The notes: a model not told the origin generated them from the sequence alone. A DNA stretch of 64,000 nt from Mannheimia varigena (GCF_013377235.1 NZ_CP016226.1:62001-126000); one strand, 5' to 3'; positions 7,650-17,815 are shown, numbered from the stretch's first letter. Program-made: numbers and translations.

Positions 7650-8321
7650 ATGAAAACTTGGACTGAAGCCTTAGGTAAAGAAAAGCAAAAAGATTATTTT
7701 CAACAAATTTTGAAATATGTTCACAATGAACGATTAGCAGGTAAAGTAATATATCCTCCGCAGAATGAAGTATTCAGTGCGTTTGCTTTAACGGAATTTA
7801 GCGAGGTAAAGGTAGTCATTTTAGGACAAGATCCTTATCACGGACCAAATCAAGCTCACGGATTAGCCTTTTCCGTTAAGCCTCCTGTTGCTCCGCCCCC
7901 ATCTTTGTTGAATATGTATAAGGAATTGTCCGAAGATATTAAGGGATTTCAAATTCCAAATCACGGCTATTTAATTGATTGGGCAAAACAAGGCGTTTTT
8001 ATGTTAAACACGAGTTTAACTGTTGAGCAAGGTAGAGCAGGCTCACATTCACAAATTGGCTGGGAGATTTTTACCGATAAAGTTATCGCACAATTAAATG
8101 AACATCGAGAGAATTTGGTGTTTTTACTTTGGGGTAGCCACGCTCAGAGAAAAGGGCAGTTTATCGATCGTAATCGACATTGTGTGTTAGCTTCTCCGCA
8201 CCCATCGCCATTGTCGGCTTATCGTGGATTTTTTGGCTGTAAACATTTCTCAAAAGCAAATAATTACTTGATTTCAAAAGAAATATCCCCAATTAATTGG
8301 CAACTACCTATCGAAATTTAA
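7650..8321 (+). CDS. ung: uracil-DNA glycosylase
   Basis: Removes uracil from DNA, starting base-excision repair. The 223-residue protein has the water-activating motif GQDPYHG at 59-65 and the minor-groove loop HPSPLS at 184-189, plus FLLWGSHAQ. Family 1 length and order are normal. The ATG at 7650 has only a weak ribosome site (GAGCG). It is followed 23 bases later by the QmcA-like gene. Confidence 0.97.
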   Translation: MKTWTEALGKEKQKDYFQQILKYVHNERLAGKVIYPPQNEVFSAFALTEFSEVKVVILGQDPYHGPNQAHGLAFSVKPPVAPPPSLLNMYKELSEDIKGFQIPNHGYLIDWAKQGVFMLNTSLTVEQGRAGSHSQIGWEIFTDKVIAQLNEHRENLVFLLWGSHAQRKGQFIDRNRHCVLASPHPSPLSAYRGFFGCKHFSKANNYLISKEISPINWQLPIEI

Positions 8322-8344
8322 TTGTTCATTTAAAGGAGAAAAAG

Positions 8345-9268
8345 ATGGAATTTGATTTACCGATTTTAGGTGCTGCATTTGCAATATTGGTGCTGGTAGC
8401 ATTAAGTTCAACCATCAAAATTGTGCCACAAGGTTATCATTGGACAATCGAACGTTTCGGGCGTTATACCAAAACCCTCACACCGGGACTAAATATTGTT
8501 TTACCTTTTATTGATAGAGTTGGACGAAAAATCAATATGATGGAACAGGTATTAGATATTCCATCGCAAGAAGTTATTTCTCGTGATAATGCCAGTGTGT
8601 CTATTGATGCAGTCTGCTTTGTTCAAACCATTGACGCTCGCCGGGCAGCTTATGAAGTGAATAATTTAGAACAGGCGATTGTAAATTTAACAATGACAAA
8701 TATGCGTACTGTGTTAGGTTCGATGGATTTAGATGATATGCTTTCACAACGTGATGTCATTAATAGCCGCTTGCTCTCGATTGTTGATGAAGCAACCAAT
8801 ATTTGGGGGGTAAAAGTAACTAGAATTGAAATTCGTGATGTTCGCCCACCAAAAGAATTAGTAGCTGCGATGAATGCTCAAATGAAAGCTGAACGCAATA
8901 AACGTGCAGATATTTTAGAAGCAGAAGGTATCCGACAAGCTGAAATTCTACGTGCAGAAGGTGAAAAACAATCTCGCATCTTAAAAGCCGAAGGGGAGCG
9001 CCAAGAAGCATTCTTGCAGGCAGAAGCTCGTGAACGTGCAGCAGAAGCGGAGGCAAAAGCAACTCAAATGGTATCTGAGGCTATTGCAAAAGGTGATACC
9101 ACCGCAATTAATTATTTCATCGCTCAAAAATACACTGAAGCATTAAAAGATATTGGTTCGGCAGAAAACAGTAAAGTGGTGTTAATGCCTCTTGAAGCGG
9201 GCAATTTAATCGGTTCTGTTGCAGGTATTGCTGAATTATTAAAAGGCACTAAGAATAGCAGTAAGTAG
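8345..9268 (+). CDS. qmcA: SPFH/stomatin-family membrane protein (QmcA-like)
   Basis: 307-residue inner-membrane protein: one N-terminal membrane segment (about 8-27), an SPFH/band 7 domain (VPQGYHWTIERFGRY to about residue 190), and a long Ala/Glu-rich coiled coil (ERNKRADILEAEGIRQAEIL, then RAEGEKQSRILKAEGERQEA). QmcA-type stomatins form large ring assemblies in the membrane and interact with membrane proteases. AAAGGAGAA sets the start at 8345. The pair with the following NfeD gene is a widely conserved two-gene operon. Confidence 0.92.
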   Translation: MEFDLPILGAAFAILVLVALSSTIKIVPQGYHWTIERFGRYTKTLTPGLNIVLPFIDRVGRKINMMEQVLDIPSQEVISRDNASVSIDAVCFVQTIDARRAAYEVNNLEQAIVNLTMTNMRTVLGSMDLDDMLSQRDVINSRLLSIVDEATNIWGVKVTRIEIRDVRPPKELVAAMNAQMKAERNKRADILEAEGIRQAEILRAEGEKQSRILKAEGERQEAFLQAEARERAAEAEAKATQMVSEAIAKGDTTAINYFIAQKYTEALKDIGSAENSKVVLMPLEAGNLIGSVAGIAELLKGTKNSSK

Positions 9269-9292
9269 TTCTACTTTTAGCAAGGAGAAAAT

Positions 9293-9739
9293 ATGGATTG
9301 GCTATTTAACTGGAGTAGTTGGTTAATTTTAAGCTTTGTATTGCTTGCTTTAGAATTAATTATTCCAGGCGTATTGATTATGTGGTGGGGATTTTCTGCC
9401 ATTTTGCTGGCAATACTGGTTTGGCTATTGCCTGATTTATCTGTGAGTATTCAAATTAGTGGCTTCGCGATTCTAGCCATTGTCTTTAGCTTGATTTGGT
9501 GGAAATATCAACATACTAAAGATAAACAAGATGATAAATCTACATCGCTCAATTCAAGAGAGCAATCAATGATTGGTATGCAAGGTATAATTGTTGAAAT
9601 ACTGGAAAATGGCGTTGCTAGAGGCAAGTTTGGCGATACCACTTGGCGAGTGATGGGAACAGGACTTAATTTAGGTGATAAAGTACAGGTTCAACGTGTT
9701 GATGGGATTACGTTGTATGTAACTAAAATGGTAGAATAA
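9293..9739 (+). CDS. NfeD-family membrane protein (YbbJ-like)
   Basis: 148 residues with three hydrophobic helices in the first half (NWSSWLILSFVLLALELIIP; VLIMWWGFSAILLAILVWLL; IQISGFAILAIVFSLIWW) and a soluble C-terminal OB-fold (MIGMQGIIVEILENGVARGK ... GDKVQVQRVDGITLYV). This is the short NfeD class that partners stomatins; it is thought to assist or anchor them. AAGGAGAA precedes the ATG, and it lies 24 bases after qmcA. Confidence 0.9.
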   Translation: MDWLFNWSSWLILSFVLLALELIIPGVLIMWWGFSAILLAILVWLLPDLSVSIQISGFAILAIVFSLIWWKYQHTKDKQDDKSTSLNSREQSMIGMQGIIVEILENGVARGKFGDTTWRVMGTGLNLGDKVQVQRVDGITLYVTKMVE

Positions 9740-9783
9740 TTTAATACAAGCGGTTATTTTTTATATTATTTTTGCTCTTTTAA

Positions 9784-9815
9784 AATAAAACCTTGAATTT
9801 ATTCAAGGTTTTATT
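9784..9815. terminator. bidirectional terminator between nfeD and the virK-like gene
   Basis: Perfect 14-base inverted repeat AATAAAACCTTGAA / TTCAAGGTTTTATT with a four-base loop, giving T runs on both strands. The two genes converge on it. Confidence 0.88.
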
Positions 9816-9869
9816 CTTATAAAAATAAGTAGGATAATTTTATTGAAAATTATGTAATATTTTATTTGC

Positions 9870-10739
9870 TTACCATCGCTCTTTCAGTTCTTGTTCTATC
9901 TTTTCAAATAGTTCATAGCGTTTTTTATACATAGAGCGTTTTTTACTCGGAATTGTGCTTAGTTCTTTTTTCTCAAGTATGGTAGGTAATCGCCAATAAT
10001 TATTAGAATTTAATGTCCCTCCATTTTCTTGCCAAAATAGATTGTAATTAAATAATAATTTAGAGTGGTCATTCCAGCGATATTTTGCTTGGTTTTTATG
10101 ATGAATGCCTAAAAGTTCTAAATTAAAATATTGAGCTATTAGCTTAAATATATTTACTAACAGAAACATTGGACGAACACCATATAATTGTTTAGTTGCA
10201 GATTTAATTAATAATTGAGAGAATTCAGTATTCGGTCCTTGAATAGATGAAATCAATAACTGATTTTTACTTAAAAGAGTAAAAGATGCATCATAAATAT
10301 GTTCTTTTTCGTTGTTTTGAATATTGAGTGAGAAAAAACCTTCTTGTGGATCTATTTGGTTAATACTAAGGTAGAGGCTTAATTCATCACTTAGTTTAAT
10401 TAAACATATTTCTCTATCTTTTACTAACTGATTACAATAAGCAGCTCCAAATAGTTTTTCTGCACAATTAAAGTGAGTGATAATTGCATTTAATCGTTCT
10501 TTCTTATTGAATTTCTTATCACAATAGGTTTCGAGTAACGTATTAAAGCGATATAAATTTTGTTTGAATAATTCCGCCCATAAAGGATTATTAGTAAGGT
10601 AATTATTTAACTCATAGCATTGAGAAGAACACCATATCTTATGCAGATGATAACGTAAATATTCTCTTAATAGCTTTGTAAATCTTTTCTCGTTTGGAAA
10701 TAATTCAATAAATGTTGGGGTGTTAAAAGTGCTTTCCAT
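9870..10739 (-). CDS. VirK/YbjX (DUF535) family protein
   Basis: 289 residues, no signal peptide. The middle carries the family pattern: FNCAEKLFGAAYCNQLVKD, then EGFFSLNIQNNEKEHIYDAS, SIQGPN, KQLYGVRPMFLLV and the ELLGIHHKNQAKYRWN block. VirK and YbjX are linked in enterobacteria to virulence, lipid A or outer-membrane changes and antimicrobial peptide resistance, but the reaction is unknown. The gene is richer in AT than hrpA and its other neighbours. It has its own upstream region after the ssa1 terminator. Confidence 0.85.
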   Translation of the reverse strand: MESTFNTPTFIELFPNEKRFTKLLREYLRYHLHKIWCSSQCYELNNYLTNNPLWAELFKQNLYRFNTLLETYCDKKFNKKERLNAIITHFNCAEKLFGAAYCNQLVKDREICLIKLSDELSLYLSINQIDPQEGFFSLNIQNNEKEHIYDASFTLLSKNQLLISSIQGPNTEFSQLLIKSATKQLYGVRPMFLLVNIFKLIAQYFNLELLGIHHKNQAKYRWNDHSKLLFNYNLFWQENGGTLNSNNYWRLPTILEKKELSTIPSKKRSMYKKRYELFEKIEQELKERW

Positions 10740-10795
10740 ATAATATTGACAATTAAGTGTTATTATTTTCTAGAGTTTTAGATAAATTCAGGAAG

Positions 10796-10831
10796 AAATA
10801 TTTGGCATATACTGTGATATGCCAAATATTT
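10796..10831 (-). terminator. terminator of the autotransporter gene
   Basis: Perfect 15-base inverted repeat AAATATTTGGCATAT / ATATGCCAAATATTT with a six-base loop, starting about 10 bases after the stop codon on the minus strand. Confidence 0.8.
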
Positions 10832-10841
10832 TAAGTGAGAT

Positions 10842-13640
10842 TTAGAAATTTAATCCGATGTATGCTTTCCAGCCTAAATTGTGAGTAGATTTAAAACGAT
10901 CATAGCTCAAATTAGCGGAGGCAAACCAATTTTTATATTGTAATTTCGCTCCAATTTCACTATTTAAGTAGTTTGAACGTTTAATCTTCGCTTGACTATG
11001 AAGAGTATAGTCCGCAATTTGGCTATTAATATTGGTGGTTTTCCCATTTAATCTGTGGAGATAACTTAAGCCAATATATGGAGAAATACTCCCATCACCA
11101 AATTGGAATTTGCGTTGTAATTTTACACTTGGTACAACATTCACGTCATTGTAGCGAATAGATTTTGTACGAGAGGCTAATACACCAGTTTCATTCAAGT
11201 TGTTCATTTTAGTTTGTGTCAATTGTAACCCAAGGCTTGGTTCAATAATCCATTGATTTGGTATAAATTGATAACCAAGTCGAATTTCTCCACCAACACT
11301 TGAACCTCTATTATCTGCTTTTCCTAACTGCTCATTTTTAAATTGGCGAGTTTGTCGATATTTTTGACGTCCAAATTGTATTGCTGTTTCACTGAACCAA
11401 CGATCTGCTAAATCATAACGTAAGCCAAGATTTAGTGTAGTTTGCTTCAATTCTGCTTCTGCATATAGTTTATTTAGCTTATCTTTTTGTTGGGAGAACT
11501 GTACGGTTAATAATGCTTTATCATTTAATTTATGGCTTACACCTAATAGGGACTGATGTTGCTTGATCTCCGTATTATTCTTATCATTAGATGACTGTTT
11601 TTGATGTAGATGTCCTGTCCATATATTGGTTTTTAGCGGAGAATGATACGCTATAAAAAGATTATGTTGAGCTTGTTCTAAACCTTTTGCATTTTGGCTA
11701 CGCAGTAGCTCAATGCTTTCAGCGTAAATATGGTTAGATACAGCATAATGAAGATCATCTAACTTATTATGTTCTAATGCACCTTGAAGCCAATCATTAT
11801 AAAAACCGCGACGATAAGCAAGCGGGCTATTTCTTAAATTATTTAGCAAATGTAATCCTGTCTGCCCGTTTGCATCGGCATATTTATCTGTAATTGGCTT
11901 ATTGCTGTTTACTTTTGCAACAATGCCTTTGTTATTAAAATAAAGATCCTGTCTTAAACCGCGAGCAGTTAAATTCGTGTTTTCAGACAGATGATCAAAA
12001 CCTCCTTGATAAGAAGAGTTGTCTTTTAGTTGTAGTACATTAGCAGAAATGTCTCGCGCCTTTGCTATTTCTGTTAACCGATCATCAATTTTAAGAGAAC
12101 CTGCTAATTGAACCGTTGTTTGCCCTTGAGCAACTACCCCAATCTTTCCTAAAACAGTTAATTGGCTATCATTAGATGAAGTATAACTTTGTTTGATAGT
12201 GGTATGATTTACACCTAAAGTTGCATTATTAGTGATTTTATTCGCGGTTGTTTTACCATTTAAATCTAGCTCACCTTTTTCAACAGAAAGATCTGTAAAG
12301 GTATTATTACCATCAAGACTTAAGGATTTATTTCCTGTTTTAGTAAATTTAAATCGGCTAGAGAAATTATTTGTCCAACGATCATCTCGGGAAACATTAA
12401 CTACTTCATCACTTAAAAATTGCATAGGTCCACTAAGTGCTTTTTCTACATTTAGAAGTCCCCAACCATATACACTATCAACACCTTTTTCACCTAAGTC
12501 GGTTGCTGTAGTGAGTACAGTATCACGAATTTGTGAAGGCGTCAGATAATCAAATCTTTCCTTCGCTATTGCTAACGCTCCTGTAACAACGGGAGCAGCA
12601 ATAGATGTACCGTTAGATGCTAGAAGGCTATATATTGGTTTTTTATTTTCATCAGGTGTTGCATTTAGGACGTGCAAATCTCCCGGTGCAGTCAAACACC
12701 AGTTTTTACTCACACCACAGTGATTAGAATATCCAGTAATTTTTTTCTTATTATCAACAGCAGCAACTGCAAGATATATACGTTCTAATTCTGGGAAATA
12801 GCGTGGCATCATCGCCATTACACCAGGTTGTTTTTTCTTTTCATTACCTGTTGCGAACACAAGCAGTGCATCTTTCTCTTTTGCATTCATTAATGCTTGA
12901 ATTAGAGGGTGATCTGTAGATTTCTTTACGGATTGATAAAATTTATCAATTACCTTGATATCATCACTAACAGGATCAATATTCCAACTGTTGTTAATAG
13001 CAAAAAGTTTTTTATCAATAAGTTTATTTAATGCAGTTGCCCATTCTGAACGTTCAAATACCATATCTTTATCGGTACCAATTAATAAGTCAGATTCGGC
13101 TAATTCACTTAAACTAGGTTCTTTTTCATCCTGTTCTTCACCTTCTTGCTCTTTTTTAGCTTCTGCCAAAAGTTCTTCTAGACTTCGTTTACGTGTATTG
13201 GTAGAAATGTAAACATCTGCATCTTTAGCAATACCTCCTTTAAATCCAAGTTTTTCATCTGATTTTGCTGATATCACGCCGGTAACACTTGCACCGTGCA
13301 CTTCGTACCCTATTTGTAGTGCTGGTTGCCCCTCTTTTTCCGTTTTAGTAACTTCAAGCTGAGGGTAAGTTGGATCATAGGTGCGTAATTCGCCTTCTGG
13401 TGTGGTTAATTGGAATTTTAATGGAGTAATTCTTTTACCGGAAAATGGGTGTTTAACTATAAATCCACCGTCTAATACCCCTAACTTGACGTTTTTCCCA
13501 CTATATTTTGTACTTATTTGTTCGGATAGATTAATAATAGGGTGAGGCACATCTATTTGTTGTGTATAAGCGACTGATAAAAAACTGGATAGACTGATAG
13601 CAATTAAACTTTTATGAAAATAGGGTTTTGTTTTAAGCAT
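10842..13640 (-). CDS. ssa1: subtilisin-type serine protease autotransporter, Ssa1-like
   Basis: 932-residue type V secreted protein. Signal peptide to about residue 26 (SVAYTQQ). Passenger is a subtilase: Asp57 in KLGVLDGGF, His115 in YEVHGASVTGVIS, Asn266 in FATGNEKK, Ser346 in SNGTSIAAPVVTGA. An acidic insert at about 155-185 (KKEQEGEEQDEKEPSLSEL) interrupts the catalytic domain. Residues 420-600 are repetitive beta-helix-like sequence; the last 260 or so form the autotransporter barrel ending in aromatic Phe (GLNF). It strongly resembles the Mannheimia haemolytica serotype-specific antigen Ssa1, a surface antigen; the name is from memory. AAGGAGG precedes the ATG. Single-gene unit. Confidence 0.92.
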   Translation of the reverse strand: MLKTKPYFHKSLIAISLSSFLSVAYTQQIDVPHPIINLSEQISTKYSGKNVKLGVLDGGFIVKHPFSGKRITPLKFQLTTPEGELRTYDPTYPQLEVTKTEKEGQPALQIGYEVHGASVTGVISAKSDEKLGFKGGIAKDADVYISTNTRKRSLEELLAEAKKEQEGEEQDEKEPSLSELAESDLLIGTDKDMVFERSEWATALNKLIDKKLFAINNSWNIDPVSDDIKVIDKFYQSVKKSTDHPLIQALMNAKEKDALLVFATGNEKKKQPGVMAMMPRYFPELERIYLAVAAVDNKKKITGYSNHCGVSKNWCLTAPGDLHVLNATPDENKKPIYSLLASNGTSIAAPVVTGALAIAKERFDYLTPSQIRDTVLTTATDLGEKGVDSVYGWGLLNVEKALSGPMQFLSDEVVNVSRDDRWTNNFSSRFKFTKTGNKSLSLDGNNTFTDLSVEKGELDLNGKTTANKITNNATLGVNHTTIKQSYTSSNDSQLTVLGKIGVVAQGQTTVQLAGSLKIDDRLTEIAKARDISANVLQLKDNSSYQGGFDHLSENTNLTARGLRQDLYFNNKGIVAKVNSNKPITDKYADANGQTGLHLLNNLRNSPLAYRRGFYNDWLQGALEHNKLDDLHYAVSNHIYAESIELLRSQNAKGLEQAQHNLFIAYHSPLKTNIWTGHLHQKQSSNDKNNTEIKQHQSLLGVSHKLNDKALLTVQFSQQKDKLNKLYAEAELKQTTLNLGLRYDLADRWFSETAIQFGRQKYRQTRQFKNEQLGKADNRGSSVGGEIRLGYQFIPNQWIIEPSLGLQLTQTKMNNLNETGVLASRTKSIRYNDVNVVPSVKLQRKFQFGDGSISPYIGLSYLHRLNGKTTNINSQIADYTLHSQAKIKRSNYLNSEIGAKLQYKNWFASANLSYDRFKSTHNLGWKAYIGLNF

Positions 13641-13817
13641 TTTTGATACCTCCTTAATTTTAGGAAGGGTATTTTAAGACCATAAAATATTATTGCAAAT
13701 AATTATCATATGTTATTGATGAAGATCAAAGTTCTTGTGGTAATTATTTAGCGTATTTTTTATTTTTATTAGAAATATAGAATTAAATGTAGCAAATTTG
13801 CTATTTTTTTAGAACAT

Positions 13818-13853
13818 AAAAAGGAGGAATATGCAACTTGCAAATTCCTCCTT
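13818..13853 (-). terminator. terminator of hrpA
   Basis: Ten-base stem AAGGAGGAAT / ATTCCTCCTT on the plus strand, inner TGCA/TGCA pairing, followed on the minus strand by a T run; about 24 bases after the hrpA stop. Confidence 0.8.
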
Positions 13854-13876
13854 GTAGCAGATAGTAAGGGTGATAG

Positions 13877-16800
13877 TTATTTTTTTAGAGCAATAATTGT
13901 GTTTAGAATCCTCTTATCTGAAGTCGGGTATTTTGTCCCCAACTGTTGAGCAAACAGACTGACTCGCAGTTCCTCGATCATATAGCGGATTTCCAAAATA
14001 TTATCGGGGATCGCTTTCGATTTCGGCAATTTGGCGAGCAGTTGTTTGTAAGCGTTTTGCACCTGTTCCACACGCAACATTTTGGCTCGGTCGGTATTGG
14101 TGTCTGTACCGAGTTTGTCCAAACGTTTGTCAATCGCACTGAGGTAGCGATACAAATCTGCCAAGCGGTGATGGCCGGTTTTGGTGACAAATTCAGGGTA
14201 GATCAGTCCCTCAATTTGAGCTTTGATGTCCGACATTGCAAATGCCATCGTGAAATCCATTTTACCCTTCATTCGTTTGTTGATTTCAAAGGCAAGGGTT
14301 AAACATTTTTCAACCTGCAACGCAATGCCAGCTGTTGTGTCATTGAGGTTTGCCCGCACAAATTCGTGTAACGCTTGGAATTTTTCCTCATTCCATACAA
14401 AACCGCCAAATTCTTCCACTAATTTATCCACGGCACACGCAATGCAGTCATCAATTAAGTCCATCACCTTGCCAAATGGGGCGAAATATAAGCCTAATTT
14501 CGCTTTATTCGGCAGCTTTTCGTGTAAATATTTGATCGGCGAAGGCACATTTAACAGCAACAAACGGCGAAGTCCGGCTTGCATCGCACGAGCCTGTTCA
14601 AATTCGGTTTCGAACAATTTGATACCGACGGATTCTTTTTCATCCACAATCGCAGGGTAGGCTTTTACGCTGAAATGCTGCTTCTTCTGCTCGTAGAATT
14701 GGGGTAGTTCAGCGAAACTCCAAACGTGTACGCCACTTTGTTCAATGCCGTCATCGGCAATGTTAGACAGAGTGGTTTGCACTTGATCTTTCAATGCAAA
14801 TTTCAGCTCGTCTAGGTTTTCGCTTTCGGCGATTTTTTTGCCTTTTTCATCAATTACTCGGAAAGTCATTCTTAAATGAGCTGGCAGTTGGCTTAAATCC
14901 CAAAGTTCAGCTTCTACAGTTACACCTGTCATTCGTCTTAATTCATAAGTTAAACTTTCCAGCAACGGTTTTGCCAATGGCTCAGCTTTGGCTAGGAACG
15001 CATCGGCATAGTTTGGAGCCGGCACAAAATTGCGGCGAGTGGCTTTCGGCAACGATTTAATCAAGGACACCACGAGTTCGTGGCGTAGCCCTGGAATTTG
15101 CCAGTCAAAGCCCTCCGGTTCAACTTGGTTGAGCAGCGGCAATGGAATATGCACCGTTACGCCATCGTGATCTTGCCCGATCTCAAATTGATAACTCAGT
15201 TTGAACTTGAGCTGCCCTTGATGCCAGAAATTTGGGAAGTCGAGTTCGCTCACCTTGTTGGCATCTTCATTAATCAAAAACGATTTTTCAAAATTGAGCA
15301 ATTCAGGCTCTTTTTTGCTGGCTTGCTTCCACCAAGTGTCGAAATGCTTGCTGGAAACCACTTCAGTGCCGACACGCTGGTCGTAAAAATCAAACAGCAC
15401 TTGCTCGTCCACCAAAATATCACGGCGGCGAGATTTGTGCTCCAAGTCTTCCACTTCCTTGATCAAACGGTTATTTTCTTGGAAAAATTTGTAATTATTG
15501 TGCCAATCGCCCTCTACCATTGCGGAGCGGATAAAAATCTCACGGCAGGTTTCCGGATCGATTGAACCATAATTGATCGGACGGCTCATCACAATCGGCA
15601 AGCCGTACAGCGACACTTTTTCATACGCCATTACCGCCCCTTTTGATTTAGACCAATGCGGCTCGCTGTAACTGCTTTTCACCAAATGTTGAGCGAGCGG
15701 CTCAATCCATTCAGGCTCAATTTTCGCTACCGTTCTCGCCCAAAGTTTGGTGGTTTCTACCAACTCTGAGGCGATAATCCATTTCGGTTGTTTTTTGAAA
15801 AGCATTGAGTTCGGGAAAATGAAAAACTGAGCGTTTCTTGCCCCCAAATAGTGCATTTTTTCGTTATCTTTCAAGCCGATATGTGAGAGCAAACCGGTGA
15901 GTAAAGCGGTATGAATTTGCTGATAATTTGCATCTAAGCTATTGATCGGCAAGCCCATTTCTCGTACAGAAAGGCGAAGTTGATGATAAATATCCTGCCA
16001 CTCACGCACCCGCAGATAGTTCAAATAATCTTTCTGACAGAGCTTGCGGAACTGATTTTTAGTGAGCTCTTTTTGCTGCTCTTGAATAAATTTCCACAAA
16101 TTCACGAATGCCAAGAAATCAGAATTTTGATCGGCAAAACGGCGATGTTTGTCGTCCGCCGACTGCTGTTTTTCCTGCGGTCGTTCACGAGGATCTTGAA
16201 TAGAGAGAGCAGACACAATCATCATCACTTCGTGTAATGAGCCGTTTTTCGCTGCTTCAATCACCATACGCCCTAAACGTGGGTCGATAGGCAGCAGGGC
16301 AAGTTGTTTGCCGATGGGGGTTAAAGTCCATTTCCTGCTGGTGCGAGCGTTCACACTCGTACCATCATTATGCGAGCGTAATTTAATCGCCTGCAATTCT
16401 TCCAATAAGCGTATCCCGTCTTGAATTTGTCTGCTGTCTGGGGCGTCCACAAACGGAAACGAGGCGATGTCGCTTAGCCCTAGCGAGGTCATTTGTAGAA
16501 TGACCGAAGCAAGGTTGGTTCGCAAAATTTCCGGATCGGTAAATGGCGGACGGCTGTTGAAATCTTCCTCCGAGTAGAGACGGATACAGATCCCTTCCGA
16601 CACACGTCCGCAACGCCCTTTTCGCTGATTAGCGGAGGCTTGGGAGATCGGCTCAATCGGCAAACGTTGTACTTTGGTGCGGTAGCTGTAGCGAGAAATG
16701 CGAGCCGTGCCTGTGTCGATCACATATTTGATATTGGGGATCGTGAGCGAGGTTTCCGCCACGTTGGTGGCTAAAATAATACGGTTCAACCCACTTGGTT

Positions 16801-17806
16801 TGAAAATCCGCTGCTGTTCTTCGGCAGATAAACGTGCGTAGAGCGGCAGAATCTCGGTAAAACGCAGCTCTTGTTTCTGCAAAGCATCAGCGGTGTCACG
16901 AATTTCTCGCTCGCCGTTCATAAAAATCAGAATATCGCCACGCCCTTCGGCTTGCAGTTCATCAACCGCATTCAGAATGCCTTGTAGCTGGTCTTGATCC
17001 TCTTCTTCCACGATGGGGCGGTAACGTACTTCAACGGGGAAAGTTCGCCCCGACACCTCAATAATCGGTGCATTATTGAAATGCTTGGAGAAGCGTTCTA
17101 CATCAATGGTGGCGGAGGTGATGATCACTTTGAGATCAGGGCGTTTGTGCAGAATTTGCTTCAAATAGCCCAAAATAAAATCGTTATTGAGCGAGCGTTC
17201 GTGGGCTTCGTCAATAATCAAGGTGTCATATTGATTGAGATAGCGGTCGTTTTGGATTTCGGCTAGCAAAATCCCGTCTGTCATCAATTTCACCAAGCTG
17301 TTTTCATTGATTTGGTCGTTAAAACGGACTTTGTAACCCACAGTCGAGCCGATTTCGCATTGCAACTCTTCGGCAATACGGCTTGCCACCGAGCGAGCAG
17401 CAATTCGTCGAGGTTGAGTATGCCCAATCAAGCCTTTTACGCCACGACCGAGTTCTAAGCACATTTTCGGCAGCTGGGTCGTTTTGCCCGAACCGGTTTC
17501 CCCGGCAATCACCACCACTTGATTTTCCGAAATCAGTTTTAAAATTTCGTCACGGCGTGCGGAAACCGGCAGATCTGGATAGTCGATTTTGAGATTTTGA
17601 GCGTGAGTTTGGCGGGCAAAAAAACGAGCTTGGCAATCAGTTAGATCTTGCAAAATTTGGTCTAAAACTGACCGCTTGTTTGCTTCATTTTTAATATTTT
17701 CTGCTCCTTTTAATCTGCCGAGTAGGCGACGAAAATCGCTCGTTGTGATATTTTCCAGTTTTACAAGCGGTTGATTTTGTTCATTTTTTCGCAAATTCTT
17801 TTTCAT
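13877..17806 (-). CDS. hrpA: ATP-dependent RNA helicase HrpA
   Basis: DEAH-box helicase of about 1309 residues, the usual size of bacterial HrpA (about 1300). Walker A GETGSGKTTQ at about 102-111, DEAH at 199-202 (IIDEAHERSLNND), SAT motif (VIITSATID), and RKGRCGRVSEG (motif VI) follow in order, then the winged-helix, OB-fold and long HrpA-specific C-terminal region. In E. coli HrpA acts on stalled ribosomes and on mRNA processing. The ATG at 17806 is preferred over the GTG one codon earlier because AGGA then stands four bases away. The N-terminal coding region contains two uptake signals (17671, 17763). Confidence 0.96.
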   Translation of the reverse strand: MKKNLRKNEQNQPLVKLENITTSDFRRLLGRLKGAENIKNEANKRSVLDQILQDLTDCQARFFARQTHAQNLKIDYPDLPVSARRDEILKLISENQVVVIAGETGSGKTTQLPKMCLELGRGVKGLIGHTQPRRIAARSVASRIAEELQCEIGSTVGYKVRFNDQINENSLVKLMTDGILLAEIQNDRYLNQYDTLIIDEAHERSLNNDFILGYLKQILHKRPDLKVIITSATIDVERFSKHFNNAPIIEVSGRTFPVEVRYRPIVEEEDQDQLQGILNAVDELQAEGRGDILIFMNGEREIRDTADALQKQELRFTEILPLYARLSAEEQQRIFKPSGLNRIILATNVAETSLTIPNIKYVIDTGTARISRYSYRTKVQRLPIEPISQASANQRKGRCGRVSEGICIRLYSEEDFNSRPPFTDPEILRTNLASVILQMTSLGLSDIASFPFVDAPDSRQIQDGIRLLEELQAIKLRSHNDGTSVNARTSRKWTLTPIGKQLALLPIDPRLGRMVIEAAKNGSLHEVMMIVSALSIQDPRERPQEKQQSADDKHRRFADQNSDFLAFVNLWKFIQEQQKELTKNQFRKLCQKDYLNYLRVREWQDIYHQLRLSVREMGLPINSLDANYQQIHTALLTGLLSHIGLKDNEKMHYLGARNAQFFIFPNSMLFKKQPKWIIASELVETTKLWARTVAKIEPEWIEPLAQHLVKSSYSEPHWSKSKGAVMAYEKVSLYGLPIVMSRPINYGSIDPETCREIFIRSAMVEGDWHNNYKFFQENNRLIKEVEDLEHKSRRRDILVDEQVLFDFYDQRVGTEVVSSKHFDTWWKQASKKEPELLNFEKSFLINEDANKVSELDFPNFWHQGQLKFKLSYQFEIGQDHDGVTVHIPLPLLNQVEPEGFDWQIPGLRHELVVSLIKSLPKATRRNFVPAPNYADAFLAKAEPLAKPLLESLTYELRRMTGVTVEAELWDLSQLPAHLRMTFRVIDEKGKKIAESENLDELKFALKDQVQTTLSNIADDGIEQSGVHVWSFAELPQFYEQKKQHFSVKAYPAIVDEKESVGIKLFETEFEQARAMQAGLRRLLLLNVPSPIKYLHEKLPNKAKLGLYFAPFGKVMDLIDDCIACAVDKLVEEFGGFVWNEEKFQALHEFVRANLNDTTAGIALQVEKCLTLAFEINKRMKGKMDFTMAFAMSDIKAQIEGLIYPEFVTKTGHHRLADLYRYLSAIDKRLDKLGTDTNTDRAKMLRVEQVQNAYKQLLAKLPKSKAIPDNILEIRYMIEELRVSLFAQQLGTKYPTSDKRILNTIIALKK

Positions 17807-17815
17807 CACTTCCTG

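Noticed and set aside
9870..13640. Genomic island carrying the virK-like and autotransporter genes
   Set aside because: Lower GC than hrpA, but no integrase, transposase, direct repeat or tRNA at the borders; each gene has its own terminator and the flanks are core genes.
13946..17592. Several long open frames on the plus strand opposite hrpA
   Set aside because: They are shadows of the higher-GC hrpA coding frame; none has a convincing ribosome site or recognisable protein.
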